Positions 1-9,962 of a stretch of 25,610 nucleotides of DNA are shown in pieces; positions within the stretch are counted from its first letter, which is position 1; each line of letters starts with the position of its first letter. The notes below the pieces were generated by a model. It saw nothing but the letters and a program-made list of their open reading frames with translations. It had not been told where the DNA came from and made no database searches. Source of the stretch: Phoronis australis (Eukaryota > Phoronida > Phoronidae); contig NMRA01001342.1 in assembly GCA_002633005.1 (NCBI GenBank), positions 1 to 25,610 on the forward strand. Direction: 5' to 3'. The position numbers and the translations under genes are program-made.

Positions 1-2372
1 GTCGTTAGTTCTCAAAATATGTCAACCTCCAGAATTCAATTTAACGCAATTTTTTAAATTACACATCATCGTGGAACGATCCCCAGTTCTTTGAAAAAGA
101 TTGTTTTCAACACGAGACAAAAATGATTAAATGTTGAGTATCCTCACGTTTAGATGGAAGTCGCGAGTAAAATATTGCGGTCTGAATTCAGTTACTCGTG
201 GCCATCTACAGATGGATATAACTTTGTTTAAAAACAGTACAGTGCTTGTCGATAATTCAGAAATAATCAATTTTTGAAGTTGGTGCACGTCTAAACAAGA
301 TTTTAAATCTCAACCTCCTGGTTAACAAAAAGTAGGCCTACTCTGCGTCCACAGCTGTCAAGACGTTCCTGAACATGGGAATCCCTTTAAAATCCTTTTG
401 AAACAGAAATCGCTGTCCACTGTGGAAAACCCCGATGGAAACATTGAACCATAAATGAAATGATTTTAAAATCTTCGAGGACCATGGTGTATTAGCATTT
501 TGCTAAGCATGTATTGTGTCCACGTTAAATAAATTTAAAAATAATAATAATTAAAACGATAGCAAAAATGATAACAAGTATTAGAAATGATATTAGTAAT
601 ACAGTAATAGTAGTTGTAGTAGTAACGAAATACTAATGAAATTGATAATACATGTAGGTAGCCGAATTCATGTCGTGTCAGCCCGGAGGGCATTCCTATA
701 TTAAAGGTAGTCCGGATACCTATCGTCGTCAGGCTTCAGTGGTCGTCCGCCATCTTATTTCGCGTGCAGCGCATCCACTCGGTACTTAGCTTTCCAATTT
801 GGAGTGCTCGACGTCTGTACGTTGAGTAATAACCTCTCGGGAGAAACCCGCATCGAAGAACTGAGATGGAAATCGGTGCATTTACCGACTGTTTTAGAAA
901 CCACTTAAAAACCTGTAGATTTTATTAATGCACTTTTTTGTTAATTTCCAGAAGACATTTTCGAAATTAAATTTTCTTCAGACGGAACAGGGATTGTTTA
1001 TGCAATGTATCTACAAGTATCTGTCCCCATGGACAAATTGACACCTGTTAGGCCAAAGGAAAAACGCAGCGGACAAATGCAACACGCTGGGTGCTTAACA
1101 GTATCGGCCCACGCATTGGTTATCAAATTATTGTCCACTTGTTTTTTATTGCAAAACACACTACTGAGCTCAACATTTATGTTGAAATCTTTAGTTCAGG
1201 CATTTTGGGCTTATTTGAAGTAAATTAAAATACTTGAAATGATACAGAGTGGCTACCAATAAAGTAAAACGTCTGACTTTATTTTATTATATTGCATTGT
1301 TACATACAAAACAGCATGGCATAATTAAAAATAAAAGAAGTGATTGAGCAATAAATTGCAAATGCACCTTGGGTATTTATTTATGATTGCAGAAGTCTGT
1401 TAAAGATCGGAAAAAATCAAACAATATGATATTGGGTAAGTTACTAGAACAACTACATCGAGGTTTAATGATCAACATCCGCCAACCAAGTCTCAAAGGG
1501 TTACAGTTCTGTTTTGGCTGACAAGGTGTTAACAGAAAGTGAAGAAAAACTGAAAAGAAAAAGAAACACAGCAGAGATAAGTGGTATGGAGAACAGCAAC
1601 AGCAAAAAGTCAAATGAAGACGTCACAAATTGAAAATAAGTAAGGTCTATATAGAATAAAAACATCCTGATTTATTTTTGCAGAATTGAAAATCTGATTC
1701 AATTTTAATCGATATCATACCAGTAAAACAGTTTGTGGTTGATCTAGAATTCTTGTAAAAACCACTTTCCACTATTTTCTTGGCCATATTCTGTGTGATT
1801 TTCTGTTCTTTCATAAGGCGGCAGCATATGACGACTACAGGGATCATTATGGCTGCCGAAGAGCAATGCGCAGTTGAAAAAACTCGGTATGAACAAAAAA
1901 AAATGAATCCACGAATAATATATACTTGGGGGTGAGAGTTAAATCAAATCCTATTCAGAGGATAACTTTGAAGTGGAATAATTGGGTGAGTACGACAACA
2001 AGCCGGTTTTTTTCTTAGGCGGACAATTTTCGAGTATACGAAACGTGCCTCCCAAAAGGGTGTTCATTCACAGAAAAACAGTCTCCATAATGCCAGGTGC
2101 CTTTCCTGAATTTCTGGAACAAAAGTCTGCGAAAATGTGAATTTTTAAACAAATTGGTCTCTAAATTGGTCTATTATTTGTCCGAGTCCACTCTTTAAAT
2201 CGGTAGATATTCATTTTTTTCGGGTAAAATCCCTCTTCCAAAAATACAAATGTACTCCAGTACCCCCGGCCGTGTCAGAAACCACGTGTTCGTGATTGTG
2301 GTCATTTTCTTTGCATCATAAACTGGGTTTCGTAGAATGTAGCAATGGTACGTTCCTCGCATGTGCATTCGA
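1..2372. other. Flanking DNA without a supported gene
   Basis: AT-rich sequence downstream of the large gene. It contains an AT-rich microsatellite (539-651) and a CpG-richer patch at about 700-860 with a CCGCCATCTT motif (747-756) resembling a YY1 site. A 72-codon plus-strand open frame (1005-1223) is followed by AATAAA (about 1259). The patch, open frame and AATAAA could mark a small transcription unit, but the open frame resembles no family I know and the evidence is weak. Confidence 0.3.
539..651. repeat. AT-rich trinucleotide microsatellite
   Basis: The tract begins with ATAATAATAATAA, degrades through ATGATAACAAGTATTAG, then shifts to GTAATAGTAGTTGTAGTAGT. It is a decayed simple repeat of AAT/AGT type. 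Confidence 0.75.
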
Positions 2373-2500
2373 CGTAAAATGTAACAACTACCTAAATTGT
2401 AACAGCTTGTTACACTTTAGGAGAGGCTTAACCTTGTAAATTGTAACAATGACGTAAACTGTAACAGTTGTTACATTTGATGAAATTGTTACATTTTACG
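2373..2500. mobile_element. 128-bp MITE-like inverted-repeat element
   Basis: The ends are a perfect 15-bp inverted repeat, CGTAAAATGTAACAA at 2373-2387 and TTGTTACATTTTACG at 2486-2500. Inside, the word TGTAACA or its complement recurs about five more times in both orientations. The whole element is a lattice of short inverted repeats with no coding capacity. A target-site duplication is not obvious. A non-autonomous DNA element or satellite-like fold-back unit is the best description. Confidence 0.6.
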
Positions 2501-2566
2501 GCGTTTCAGCCCATTCCAATGCTCGGCGTTGCTCTCGTTATATGTGTTGTTGCTGACCAGGCAAAT

Positions 2567-2573
2567 TATAAAT
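2567..2573 (+). promoter_or_regulatory. Candidate TATA box
   Basis: TATAAAT lies upstream of the candidate exon at 2729. A TTCAGA initiator-like word about 30 bp downstream gives roughly normal spacing. AT-rich sequence makes chance matches common. Confidence 0.2.
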
Positions 2574-2728
2574 GTTGTTGACGCCGTCCAGTTCGTTCAG
2601 AATTGTTTCTAGAGTGCTGCTCCTGATCGTGAATTTTCCCTCTTTAAAAATCGTTAGTCGCCACCAGGAAGCTGAACGCAAACGTTTTTCAACCTTTTAA
2701 ACTTTCGTTTTCATAACGTGCCGTTTTT

Positions 2729-2834
2729 ATGTCGATAAGAAGACCTTTTTCAAGCACCAGCCATTCGAAGCCAAGTCGCAAATTGTCATGCACAACTGTT
2801 CAGTTTTGTGGCAATTTGTGGAACCTGGTCCAAG
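2729..2834 (+). CDS. Candidate plus-strand first coding exon (weak)
   Basis: An ATG opens 35 codons plus one base up to a strong donor, CCAAG|GTAAGC. The peptide starts M-S-I-R-R-P-F and is basic, with a C-G-N-L-W-N-L-V-Q end. A TATAAAT box lies at 2567-2573, about 160 bp upstream. No second exon or family is recognised, and the plus strand beyond runs antisense to the large gene. It may be a chance ATG and donor, or the edge of a nested or transposon-derived gene. Confidence 0.2.
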
Positions 2835-2899
2835 GTAAGCGCAATTAATGTTTGCAGATGATAAACAAAACACCACATCACATTGTACTCAAAAGCATA

Positions 2900-3612
2900 T
2901 TTATTTAACAAGTTGTAATCTGCACCTCTAAATGAGCACATGAATTTTCCTGTACCTGCAAATTATGTCACGATCAATGCATTTTGTTTATTGCTTGACG
3001 AGTATGGTACATGGAGTCTTTCCCTCAACTACATGTAGAACTAAACGAATACTGACCTGGCGAAAGATTTTATGGGGTTTCACACTGTTATTAAAGCTAT
3101 CTAAATAAAACGACACACTCAAAAAACTACGAATGCCACACTGGGAGCTAGCTCCCTGTAAGAATTTCAGGGTCTGATCAATCTAAAGTTATACAAGCAA
3201 AAACTCACGAAATCATAAGATAGAATCTCATAATGAAGAGCACGTTTTTGTGTCAGCAAAGCAAAGACTTGTATCCTGCTTTGAGGAAGCATACATACAT
3301 GAAATGAAATTTGAAATAATTTGAAAATATATTGAGAAATTAAAAATAGCTATATATGTGGTGTGCACGCCCCTATTGACCAAATTACGTGACCTTATGA
3401 ACATAAGTCAGAAAATATATCTGCCCCAGACCGGGACTCGAGAAAAATGATGCATTAAGGTAAGAACTACATTATGTTAAACGTTGCCGGTAAACGTGTG
3501 GTAGTGTAAAGCGTAGCAGCTTCGACAAGTGTAACACGGAGCAAAAATTTTAAACATACAATTCCGACAAAGTTCTCCATCATATACAAATCAAAATCTC
3601 GTCAATGGTATG
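2900..3612 (-). other. Probable 3' UTR with candidate poly(A) signals
   Basis: The region follows the stop codon on the minus strand and has no further coding pattern. AATAAA hexamers occur on the minus strand at 2992-2987 and 2905-2900, roughly 620 and 710 nt after the stop. Either could end the transcript. No closer AATAAA was found. The assignment is inferred; transcript data are absent. Confidence 0.3.
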
Positions 3613-3884
3613 CTAAATGACAACAGAAAAGCTCATTTTGTAGTAAACCCCTGACGGTTTCACAGCTGTAACCACTCCAAATATTTCTCGACTAATATTC
3701 GCAACAATGGCTCTAGACTTCAAAGAGATAGAAGATTCTTTAGTTTCAGTTGTTTGCAGCAAGTCACAAGCGCCTTGTGAGAGACCTAGGCAGACCTCAT
3801 ACCAAAGTGTAACTTCTTGGTCAAAGCAGTTCTTCCAGTTGATTACCACAGTGTCATCGATTTTTCGTATATCTGGTTTAATTC
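3613..3884 (-). CDS. Exon 13: terminal exon, last FN3-like module and stop
   Basis: The acceptor is CTGGCCTCTTGTAG, a strong pyrimidine-rich site, followed by GA that completes glycine. Across the join the linker reads R-A-P-R-V-T-G-I-K-P-D. The module has V-V-I-N-W-K-N-C-F-D-Q-E, L-W-Y-E-V-C-L-G and F-G-V-V-T-A-V-K-P-S-G-V-Y-Y. It closes with a last strand, M-S-F-S-V-V-I, then TAG. F and G strands are both present, so the domain looks complete and the stop is probably the natural C-terminus. No hydrophobic anchor or GPI signal follows. An alternative is a weak donor (GGG|GTTTAC) leading to further exons, but I found no linker motif downstream. Confidence 0.82.
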
Positions 3885-4506
3885 CTACAAGAGGCCAGAC
3901 ATGTGGTTTAAATGCATTTCGATTCAATTTTCGAAATGATATCCGAGCCTTTACCAAGCTACGCTCGGATTATACAACGTCATCCCTATGTTGCAACCAA
4001 CGTGTTATGATTCCAAGTCCAAAGTCTTCAAAAGTGATACATCTTCGTCAGCTTGGGCTTGCAAATATCAAAGGCTTTTGTTCAGGTATCAGAAATAAAG
4101 AAACATAAAAGGAAAAACGGTTATGCATATCTAATTGACAGTAATATTTTTAACTTATGAAACAGGTGAAGATACATTCAGCGTCAATTTCTCTAAAAAT
4201 CAAGCACTACAGACGTGTCGTTGACGAGAGACGTGGGAACTTCTCACCATCTCTTAAAATAACTGTCAAAGCCTCCTAGTATTTTCACTATATTGTTCTA
4301 AATTGCACGTTATGTAGCGGTTGTACCATTGTGCTACTTTACAAATTGACAGTAGTCAGAAATAGGCTTGGGTTCTTCTTTATGCTAAGCGTCCCCATAA
4401 TCGTATTATAGAAGATACCATTGATGCCACATACAGTACATGTAGCACATCTTTCTAGTTCTAAAATGTTACACATTATCGCAAAGCAAAATCATACTGC
4501 ACCTAC
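3885..4506 (-). other. Intron 12 (622 bp)
   Basis: A phase 1 intron between exons 13 and 12. Near its 3' end a perfect 8-bp hairpin (3941-3948 with 3963-3970) carries an in-frame TAA relative to exon 13, so the sequence cannot be exonic upstream of the chosen acceptor. Nothing else is seen. Confidence 0.8.
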
Positions 4507-5040
4507 CTGTAACTCTTGGTGCACGTTTATCCACACACAGCTTCCCCCTTACAACGTCGCTAGAAAACCCTCCAGAGTTAACAGCCAGGACTTCTGCCGT
4601 CAAGCAATCACCGTTGTTCACAGTCAAATTGACGAACCTAGCATTTGTTTGGTGGCCTGCATCTCGCCAGTCTACAATCAATTCATTATTCTTAAGGAGT
4701 CGAATTTCATACGACAGGTTATTGTCAAAGTCATGAAATCCAGACCAGATGACATACACCAGGGAAGGATCAGTTAATGCCACTTCGTGTCTTTCATACA
4801 CGCCGGTACGAGGTAGCAGGAAGTTGACTGTTGCTGTCGAAGTTGCTGGAGAGTTACTGACGACAGTCCGAGGCCCAATCACAGACGTAGTGGATAATTC
4901 AGCATTGTTGGAGCACACAATTGTCGCGTATACACTCTGGCCGTGTGCGAGTGATGGTGTAGCTGTCGCAGTATAACAGTTTGGTGACGTTGAAACAACT
5001 GGTATACGAGACTTGATGTTACCTGTATTCGACGTATATC
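4507..5040 (-). CDS. Exon 12: FN3-like modules
   Basis: The acceptor is GATTTTTCAG and the donor is ACAG|GTAGGT, both phase 1. Joined to exon 11 it reads V-E-L-G-Y-T-S-N-T-G. It completes that module with a cysteine pair (N-C-Y-T-A and A-T-I-V-C-S-N-N-A-E-L). A linker that has lost its aspartate follows (V-V-S-N-S-P-A-T-S), then a full module with Y-V-I-W-S-G-F-H-D-F-D-N-N-L-S-Y-E-I-R, V-D-W-R-D-A-G and A-E-V-L-A-V-N-S-G-G. It ends in the linker L-C-V-D-K-R-A-P-R-V-T-G. The threonine-rich stretch between the two modules is longer than usual. Confidence 0.88.
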
Positions 5041-5972
5041 CTGAAAAATCATTGTTTATAGACTGTTTATGACAGACATGTGAAACAATCAAAACTGCGT
5101 TTCAAAAGATTGATTGAGGACTTCATAAATAAATTTTGCAAGTGGAGGGCAACCACGATTTTGAAAGTGAAAATGTACACGTCAGCCCTGAAACCGGTAT
5201 GGCAGCAGCGTCTTGTTTGTGGTGTTTAGGCTTCTCCTAGATCCGCCTGTGGTTACGAACGACTTGATGTAGGTAACCTATTTCACTCGTATATGTATCT
5301 ACTTTAAGTGACTGAAGCTTAACTTTTAGGTACTTTTTGGAGTTATAAGCTTATATGTAAGAATTTTACTGCAACTTAATTAAATTTCGCTAAAATACTT
5401 ATCATTCGAACCCAAAGGTCTGTTCGATGCGTTTCCAATTCGATAAATAGTATAAAAAGTTTGATGAAAGTTGGGCAAATACCTACACGCATATATCATT
5501 GAATTTCTAAAGGTCCAGTAGTGCCTAAGTGACCTATTGTTTGGAACACGATCAAAGGCTTTTGCCCGTGAAATCAAAATTCTTGCCATGACAAACATTG
5601 ATGGTGAAACTTTCCAGTTCTATTCATCCTGTAGACACCCCCACCTTTGAGCAGCTTCCAGGTTTTCAAAGCTGCTATAAAGCTGTCTTGGTCTCAACAT
5701 TTAACTTTTGATTGAGACCACTTATACCTGCCAATCACTTAGAAAACACGTGGTTTCTGGGGATTGGGAAATGGTCAGATACCACTTTTCATATAAGTAA
5801 ATAACATACCGTTACAGACTATATCGGTAAGTAGTCTAATCAAAAGTCGTGTTTTTGATGGAATGCTTTTTTGTACCACCTTTAACACATTAGACTATTT
5901 TAGTGCCTCACGTACCTAATTTAACGAAAACATCTTTAACACTTTTAATGTCAAACTACATGTACTACAAAC
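5041..5972 (-). other. Intron 11 (932 bp)
   Basis: A phase 1 intron. It holds a 9-bp perfect hairpin, TGGTCTCAA at 5689-5697 and TTGAGACCA at 5712-5720. No coding pattern is seen. Confidence 0.8.
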
Positions 5973-7193
5973 CCAGCTCGACGGTGCATTCTTTAATGTT
6001 ACTCTCGCTGTCCTGTGCTGCCCATGATGTTAGTATGGAAACGGTGTTATTCACACGTGATGGAACAACCTCGATGGTAATGTTTGATATTGCAGGCGGT
6101 GAGTGGTCAAGTACAGTTTTCTCTGATTGAAAATACGACCTGACACCAGCATTATTTTCTGAAATAACTGTTGCGTACAAAGGTGAACCGTGGGGTAGGA
6201 AAACATCGTAAGTCACGTGCTGTTGTCTGCCGATGTTATGAAGAGCGACAACCTGAAAACCACCAGAGGTCGTGCCAATGCCGACAAGATGCTTGTGGAT
6301 CCCACTTCCACGATCTTTAATTTCTAAAGTGAGCTCAACAATAAAGGGACTTAACTGCCGAAGGGACACACTGCTACTATCTTTACTCTCTTTTGTACAC
6401 TTCCGTAACGATATAGAAATTGACGTTGTATCTCCTTCTATTGACAAAACCAATTCGTACACGGCAGTGTTTTCGACATAAAACCTGAAGCTTGCTACGG
6501 ACCTTTCGGTAAAGTATAGTTCTTTTCGCGAATCTAAGAATAACATGAATGCTTGAACGTTAGTTTTGTTTGATGTGAAAATGAGCTCATACGTTTCATG
6601 AGCGTCAAGGATCAGCCTATATTTAGAGGTCTTCATTTTGTCCGCCTTATTTATGGAAGTAATGTGTGCACTGTCCTCAGACCATGCCTCACACTTGAAA
6701 CCTTCTGGAGGCGTTGTGTCAATAAGTAGCGAATCTGATTGGACGTCTTCAGACACATGACCAGCTGCATCTTCTGCTTTTACATGGACGTTGTACGCCA
6801 TGTTGTGATTTAAATTCAAATGACACAGCTCAACCGTGTTTTGAATCCCAACATACTGTGGCTTTAGAACAATATGTCTGTTACGATGAGTTCCGACCGA
6901 CACAATATATCGTCTTATGTGCGAGTGTAGATCATCAAATCCATTCCAAGATGCGCCAATGCAAGACGTGTTTGAGCTCCAATATTTACTTGAGAATTGA
7001 TTTGTGTTGAAAACAATTCCACTGGTGGGAGGTTCATTGTCGATAACCACTCCATCCGACGTAGAAATTGTGTATAGCCCGACTTTGTTTATTGCCTTAA
7101 CAGTCGTAAAATACTTCTCGCCCTTTTTGAGTTTCAGAGCAGTGGCAGTGAACGATGTCCGGGTTGTCCTCATTTTGGGCATGATAGAATCGT
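5973..7193 (-). CDS. Exon 11: FN3-like modules plus a second cysteine-bracketed insert
   Basis: The acceptor is TTTCTTTCAACAG, with AC completing aspartate. The donor is CTGG|GTTTGT, phase 1. It completes the exon 10 module (G-E-K-Y-F-T-T-V-K-A-I-N-K-V-G-L, then V-I-D-N-E-P-P-T-S-G). A full module follows: A-S-W-N-G-F-D-D-L-H-S-H-I-R-R-Y-I-V-S-V-G, V-H-V-K-A-E-D-A-A-G-H-V and L-I-D-T-T-P-P-E-G. A ~99-residue cysteine-bracketed insert occupies 6397-6693. Then come D-R-G-S-G-I-H-K-H-L-V-G-I-G, V-I-S-E-N-N-A-G-V and V-L-D-H-S-P-P, and a module front with T-S-W-A-A-Q-D-S-E-S-N-I. The donor is weak but is the only one that fits the repeated V-E-L-G| break and the next exon. Confidence 0.88.
6397..6693 (-). 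other. Cysteine-bracketed ~99-residue insert B (exon 11)
   Basis: The segment runs from the cysteine after L-I-D-T-T-P-P-E-G to the cysteine of S-I-S-L-R-K-C. It lacks the W-x-G-F-x-D core and has alternating hydrophobic strands: Y-R-L-I-L-D, Y-E-L-I-F-T, F-M-L-F-L-D, F-R-F-Y-V-E-N and Y-E-L-V-L-S-I-E. It then returns to an FN3-like D-R-G-S-G-I strand. It looks like a separate beta-sandwich inserted between linker and module core. It resembles insert A in exon 4 in position, length, flanking cysteines and final strands. Confidence 0.55.
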
Positions 7194-7923
7194 CTGTTGA
7201 AAGAAATCAGAACGTGATATGGTTTTGTTATTGCCTCACGACTTGAAGGAATCAATGAGATAATGCTTGTACTTTAACCACAAATACTTGCTCCACATTT
7301 ATGCTAAAAGAATTTATTGCAAACTCATATTTTTGTTTTTTTAGGGTTACTTTTGTCGAGTTTTAATGATTTCTCATTTCTTGACTGCATGCTTCAATAC
7401 AGCAGTACAGATTATTTCAAGCCACCAGTGGATAGAACTTATAATTTAACCACTTCGGCATCATCAAATACCATACACTTATAAATGATTAATATCATTA
7501 TCATCAAGTGCGTAAAACAACACCTTTTTATTGACATCACGAATTTAAAACACGGTGTGAGTTTTGGCAGACGAAAAATATTACCAATATATAAATATTT
7601 CATAACTTTTAGCCCAGTGTATGTTTGCCTTATTTCACTTATAATTCAAGTTTTTTAAGGTGGGCGGGGTTTCCTCAGAAAACTGATTACATATGACGCA
7701 GTCGAGTAAGTACCCATAATGCACTGTCACTCACTACACCCACCATTTTAACAGGTATTGCAGCACCAAAAATAAACATTGAACTAAAAATTGATATGAT
7801 TAAACTCAATTAAATTTGACAATATTTGAAGTTGCGTTGCGTGACGATTATTTGGGTTGAAGCTTCATTCGATTAACTCACGTTAAACAAAAGTGGAGCA
7901 AAAAGAGAGTCTTTAAAACTTAC
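7194..7923 (-). other. Intron 10 (730 bp)
   Basis: A phase 1, AT-rich intron with nothing recognisable beyond its splice sites. Confidence 0.8.
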
Positions 7924-9500
7924 CGCCAGGAAAAGTACCCATCATGACTTCATAAGACTCGACGTCACCAGTTACGTCTCTAAATAGCCTGTCCCACTTT
8001 GCACCAAGCTCATTCATGTTTGAAGAGAAATCGATGTCGCGTGAGCACGAGCCTTCGTCCAGACAATCAATGACGTGGCGCCCTCGATTTTGATTGGGAG
8101 GTGTAACGTCTACTGAGATCTCGTTAGACCTAAACTCGGAGTAAGCATCATTTGCGTACCATGCTCGTATGTAGAACACATACTTCTGGTTGCCTTGGAA
8201 GTATTTGGTTCTTGGTAGGCAGAATGTCATATTAGTCCACAAGTCTATGTTTCGCCATACTACATGATCTGGGCCAAAAACACCTGAACCCACCGTTCTG
8301 GAGTTTGCTTTACCTAATGAATATTCGTATCGTAAGACGTCACTACTTGACACCCAGTAGGCAGATAAACACTTTTGATTGGAAGAAATGTTCAGGGCAG
8401 ATGTAATCCCAATCGTAACATGAACGGTGACGTCCGACTTTGTCGAGTTTTTGCAAGCTGAATAAGGGAGTGTCTCGCATTTCTTTCCAAAAGGCGCACA
8501 CGCACAGTCCTTGTTACAGAAAGATGCATCACATGAATGCTTTTCAACGACGAGCAATCCAGATGAATGATTGTGTCTTGCTGTACGAACAACGGCAACG
8601 TGGTGTTTGAGGATGGAACTACGTAAACCCACGTTATTTTCAGCCACGATGGAGATGAAAAATTCATGACCTGGTATAATCCTTTTGCTCAGTGTTATAG
8701 TTGTTTGTTGATATTTCGATGATAAATTATGAGAAGCAGTTACAAATCCATTGCTCAGTTCTTGAGAGCTGTAACTAGAACCGATTGTGAGTATGTATTG
8801 CTTTATGCCAGAATGAGGATCAACAAATCCAGACCAAGTCAAATTGAGCGTCGTGCGTCCCGCTTTTTCAGTCCATTTAAGTGAATCAAAACCACCCAAA
8901 TGAGGGGGAGAAGAATCAACGAGAACTCCCCCTGTCGAGTTCGCAACAGTACAGAGACCGGCATAATTGCATGCCGTGACAGAGACGTAATACCTGTCGC
9001 CGTCTGACAAACTGTGATTTTTAGATAAACTGACTGACAGGGAATTTTCGTTTCCAATCTCAAGATTTGCCACGGGATTAAAACCATTGTGATGGGAGAA
9101 CACGTTGACTAGGTGTTTTGCCAAACCGCTCTCTGGGTCGTGGAACTTCCAGTCCATGAGTAGTGCATTTGTTTCAAACTGATTTCCCTCAAATAGCGAG
9201 ATCATGCCACGTTTGCGGAACACTGGAGCGGCGGCAACACTAGGTGGTGTGTTGTCCACTTGAATTGGCGCCGAAGACTTCGTGGTCGCGAGACCAGCTT
9301 TGTTAGAAGCTCGAACTGTTGCGAATATAGGCGTCGCACGAGGAAGGTCCATGTCAACCCTGACTTGAACATTGGAATGATGACATTCACGGAATGGTTG
9401 GATATCACACTGTCCAACACTGGTACCAATGCACCACTCATAGCGACCGATTCCTGACTGGGGATCTTGGAATCCCATCCAACTTGCACTGAAATATTTC
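7924..9500 (-). CDS. Exon 10: about four FN3-like modules with a compact cysteine cluster
   Basis: The longest exon, with acceptor TCATTTTAG, donor GGCG|GTAAGT, entry in phase 2 and exit in phase 1. The first module is textbook: S-W-M-G-F-Q-D-P-Q-S-G-I-G-R-Y-E-W-C-I-G-T, V-R-A-S-N-K-A-G-L and V-D-N-T-P-P. The second has M-D-W-K-F-H-D-P-E-S-G-L-A-K-H and V-D-S-S-P-P. The third has T-W-S-G-F-V-D-P-H-S-G-I-K-Q-Y and V-A-E-N-N-V-G-L. A six-cysteine segment follows in place of a linker (8453-8533), then a module with L-R-Y-E-Y-S-L-G and Y-V-F-Y-I-R-A-W-Y and the linker V-D-V-T-P-P. The exon ends in a degenerate module front, E-S-Y-E-V-M-M-G-T-F-P-G. Glycosylation sequons are frequent. Confidence 0.92.
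8453..8533 (-). other. Compact six-cysteine segment within exon 10
   Basis: Six cysteines lie within 27 codons, with spacing C-x4-C-x3-C-x-C-x6-C-x7-C and a central C-x-C-A-P-F-G turn. The segment sits between two beta-sandwich modules where a V-D-x-T-P-P linker would be expected. The spacing suggests a small disulfide knot. It is smaller than a normal EGF domain, although a laminin- or EGF-like origin is possible. Only the cysteine pattern is seen; the fold is inferred. Confidence 0.6.
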
Positions 9501-9775
9501 CTAAAATGACAAAACGGGACAATAACAATGTTATAATAGTAACTATAAAATCAGAAACCATGTTGTATGATGCATTCATTACATATAATGCATAGCTTGT
9601 AAGGGAGACACGGGTTGTGCGAAATTATGTTTTGTTGCTATAAACATCTGCTGTATAACTAGTTCCGTGAGTTCAGAGAAACTCAACGTTTGTTTCATTC
9701 GCATTCATAGTTAGCAATTGTGAACCAGAGGATAATATTTAAAATTTGCAATTTCTTTACTTTCTTATGGTGTAC

Positions 9776-9962
9776 CTTGAAGCTTGGTAATGACGGGCTC
9801 CGAACTGTAGATGACCGACTGTGACTATGCCCGACAATGGAGGGGTTGGGTCGATGATTATCCCGTCTGACGATGCACGTCGACACAGGCCAACTGAGTT
9901 ACATGCTTCGACAGTAGCAACATACCGTCGGCCAGTTTTTAAAGGCGACTGCATAGACAGAG
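9776..9962 (-). CDS. Exon 9: FN3-like module back half and linker
   Basis: The acceptor is GCAAATAATTTCAG, followed by CT that completes a serine codon. The donor is TCAAG|GTACAC, phase 2. It encodes L-S-M-Q-S-P-L-K-T-G-R-R-Y, then V-A-T-V-E-A-C-N-S-V-G-L-C, then I-I-I-D-P-T-P-P-L-S-G-I-V and G-A-R-H-Y-Q-A-S. The donor lacks the GTAAGT consensus. It is still chosen because phase 2 exactly fits exon 10 and gives Q-A-S-R-K-Y-F-S-A-S-W-M-G-F across the join. Confidence 0.85.

Noticed and set aside
3971-4050. A minus-strand stretch upstream of exon 13 reading I-T-F-E-D-F-G-L-G-I-I-T in the same frame, separated by TAA; possible stop readthrough with a hairpin.
   Set aside because: A strong acceptor at 3885-3886 lies after the TAA, has the right phase and restores the linker R-V-T-G-I-K-P-D. 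The upstream stretch has no phase-compatible acceptor.
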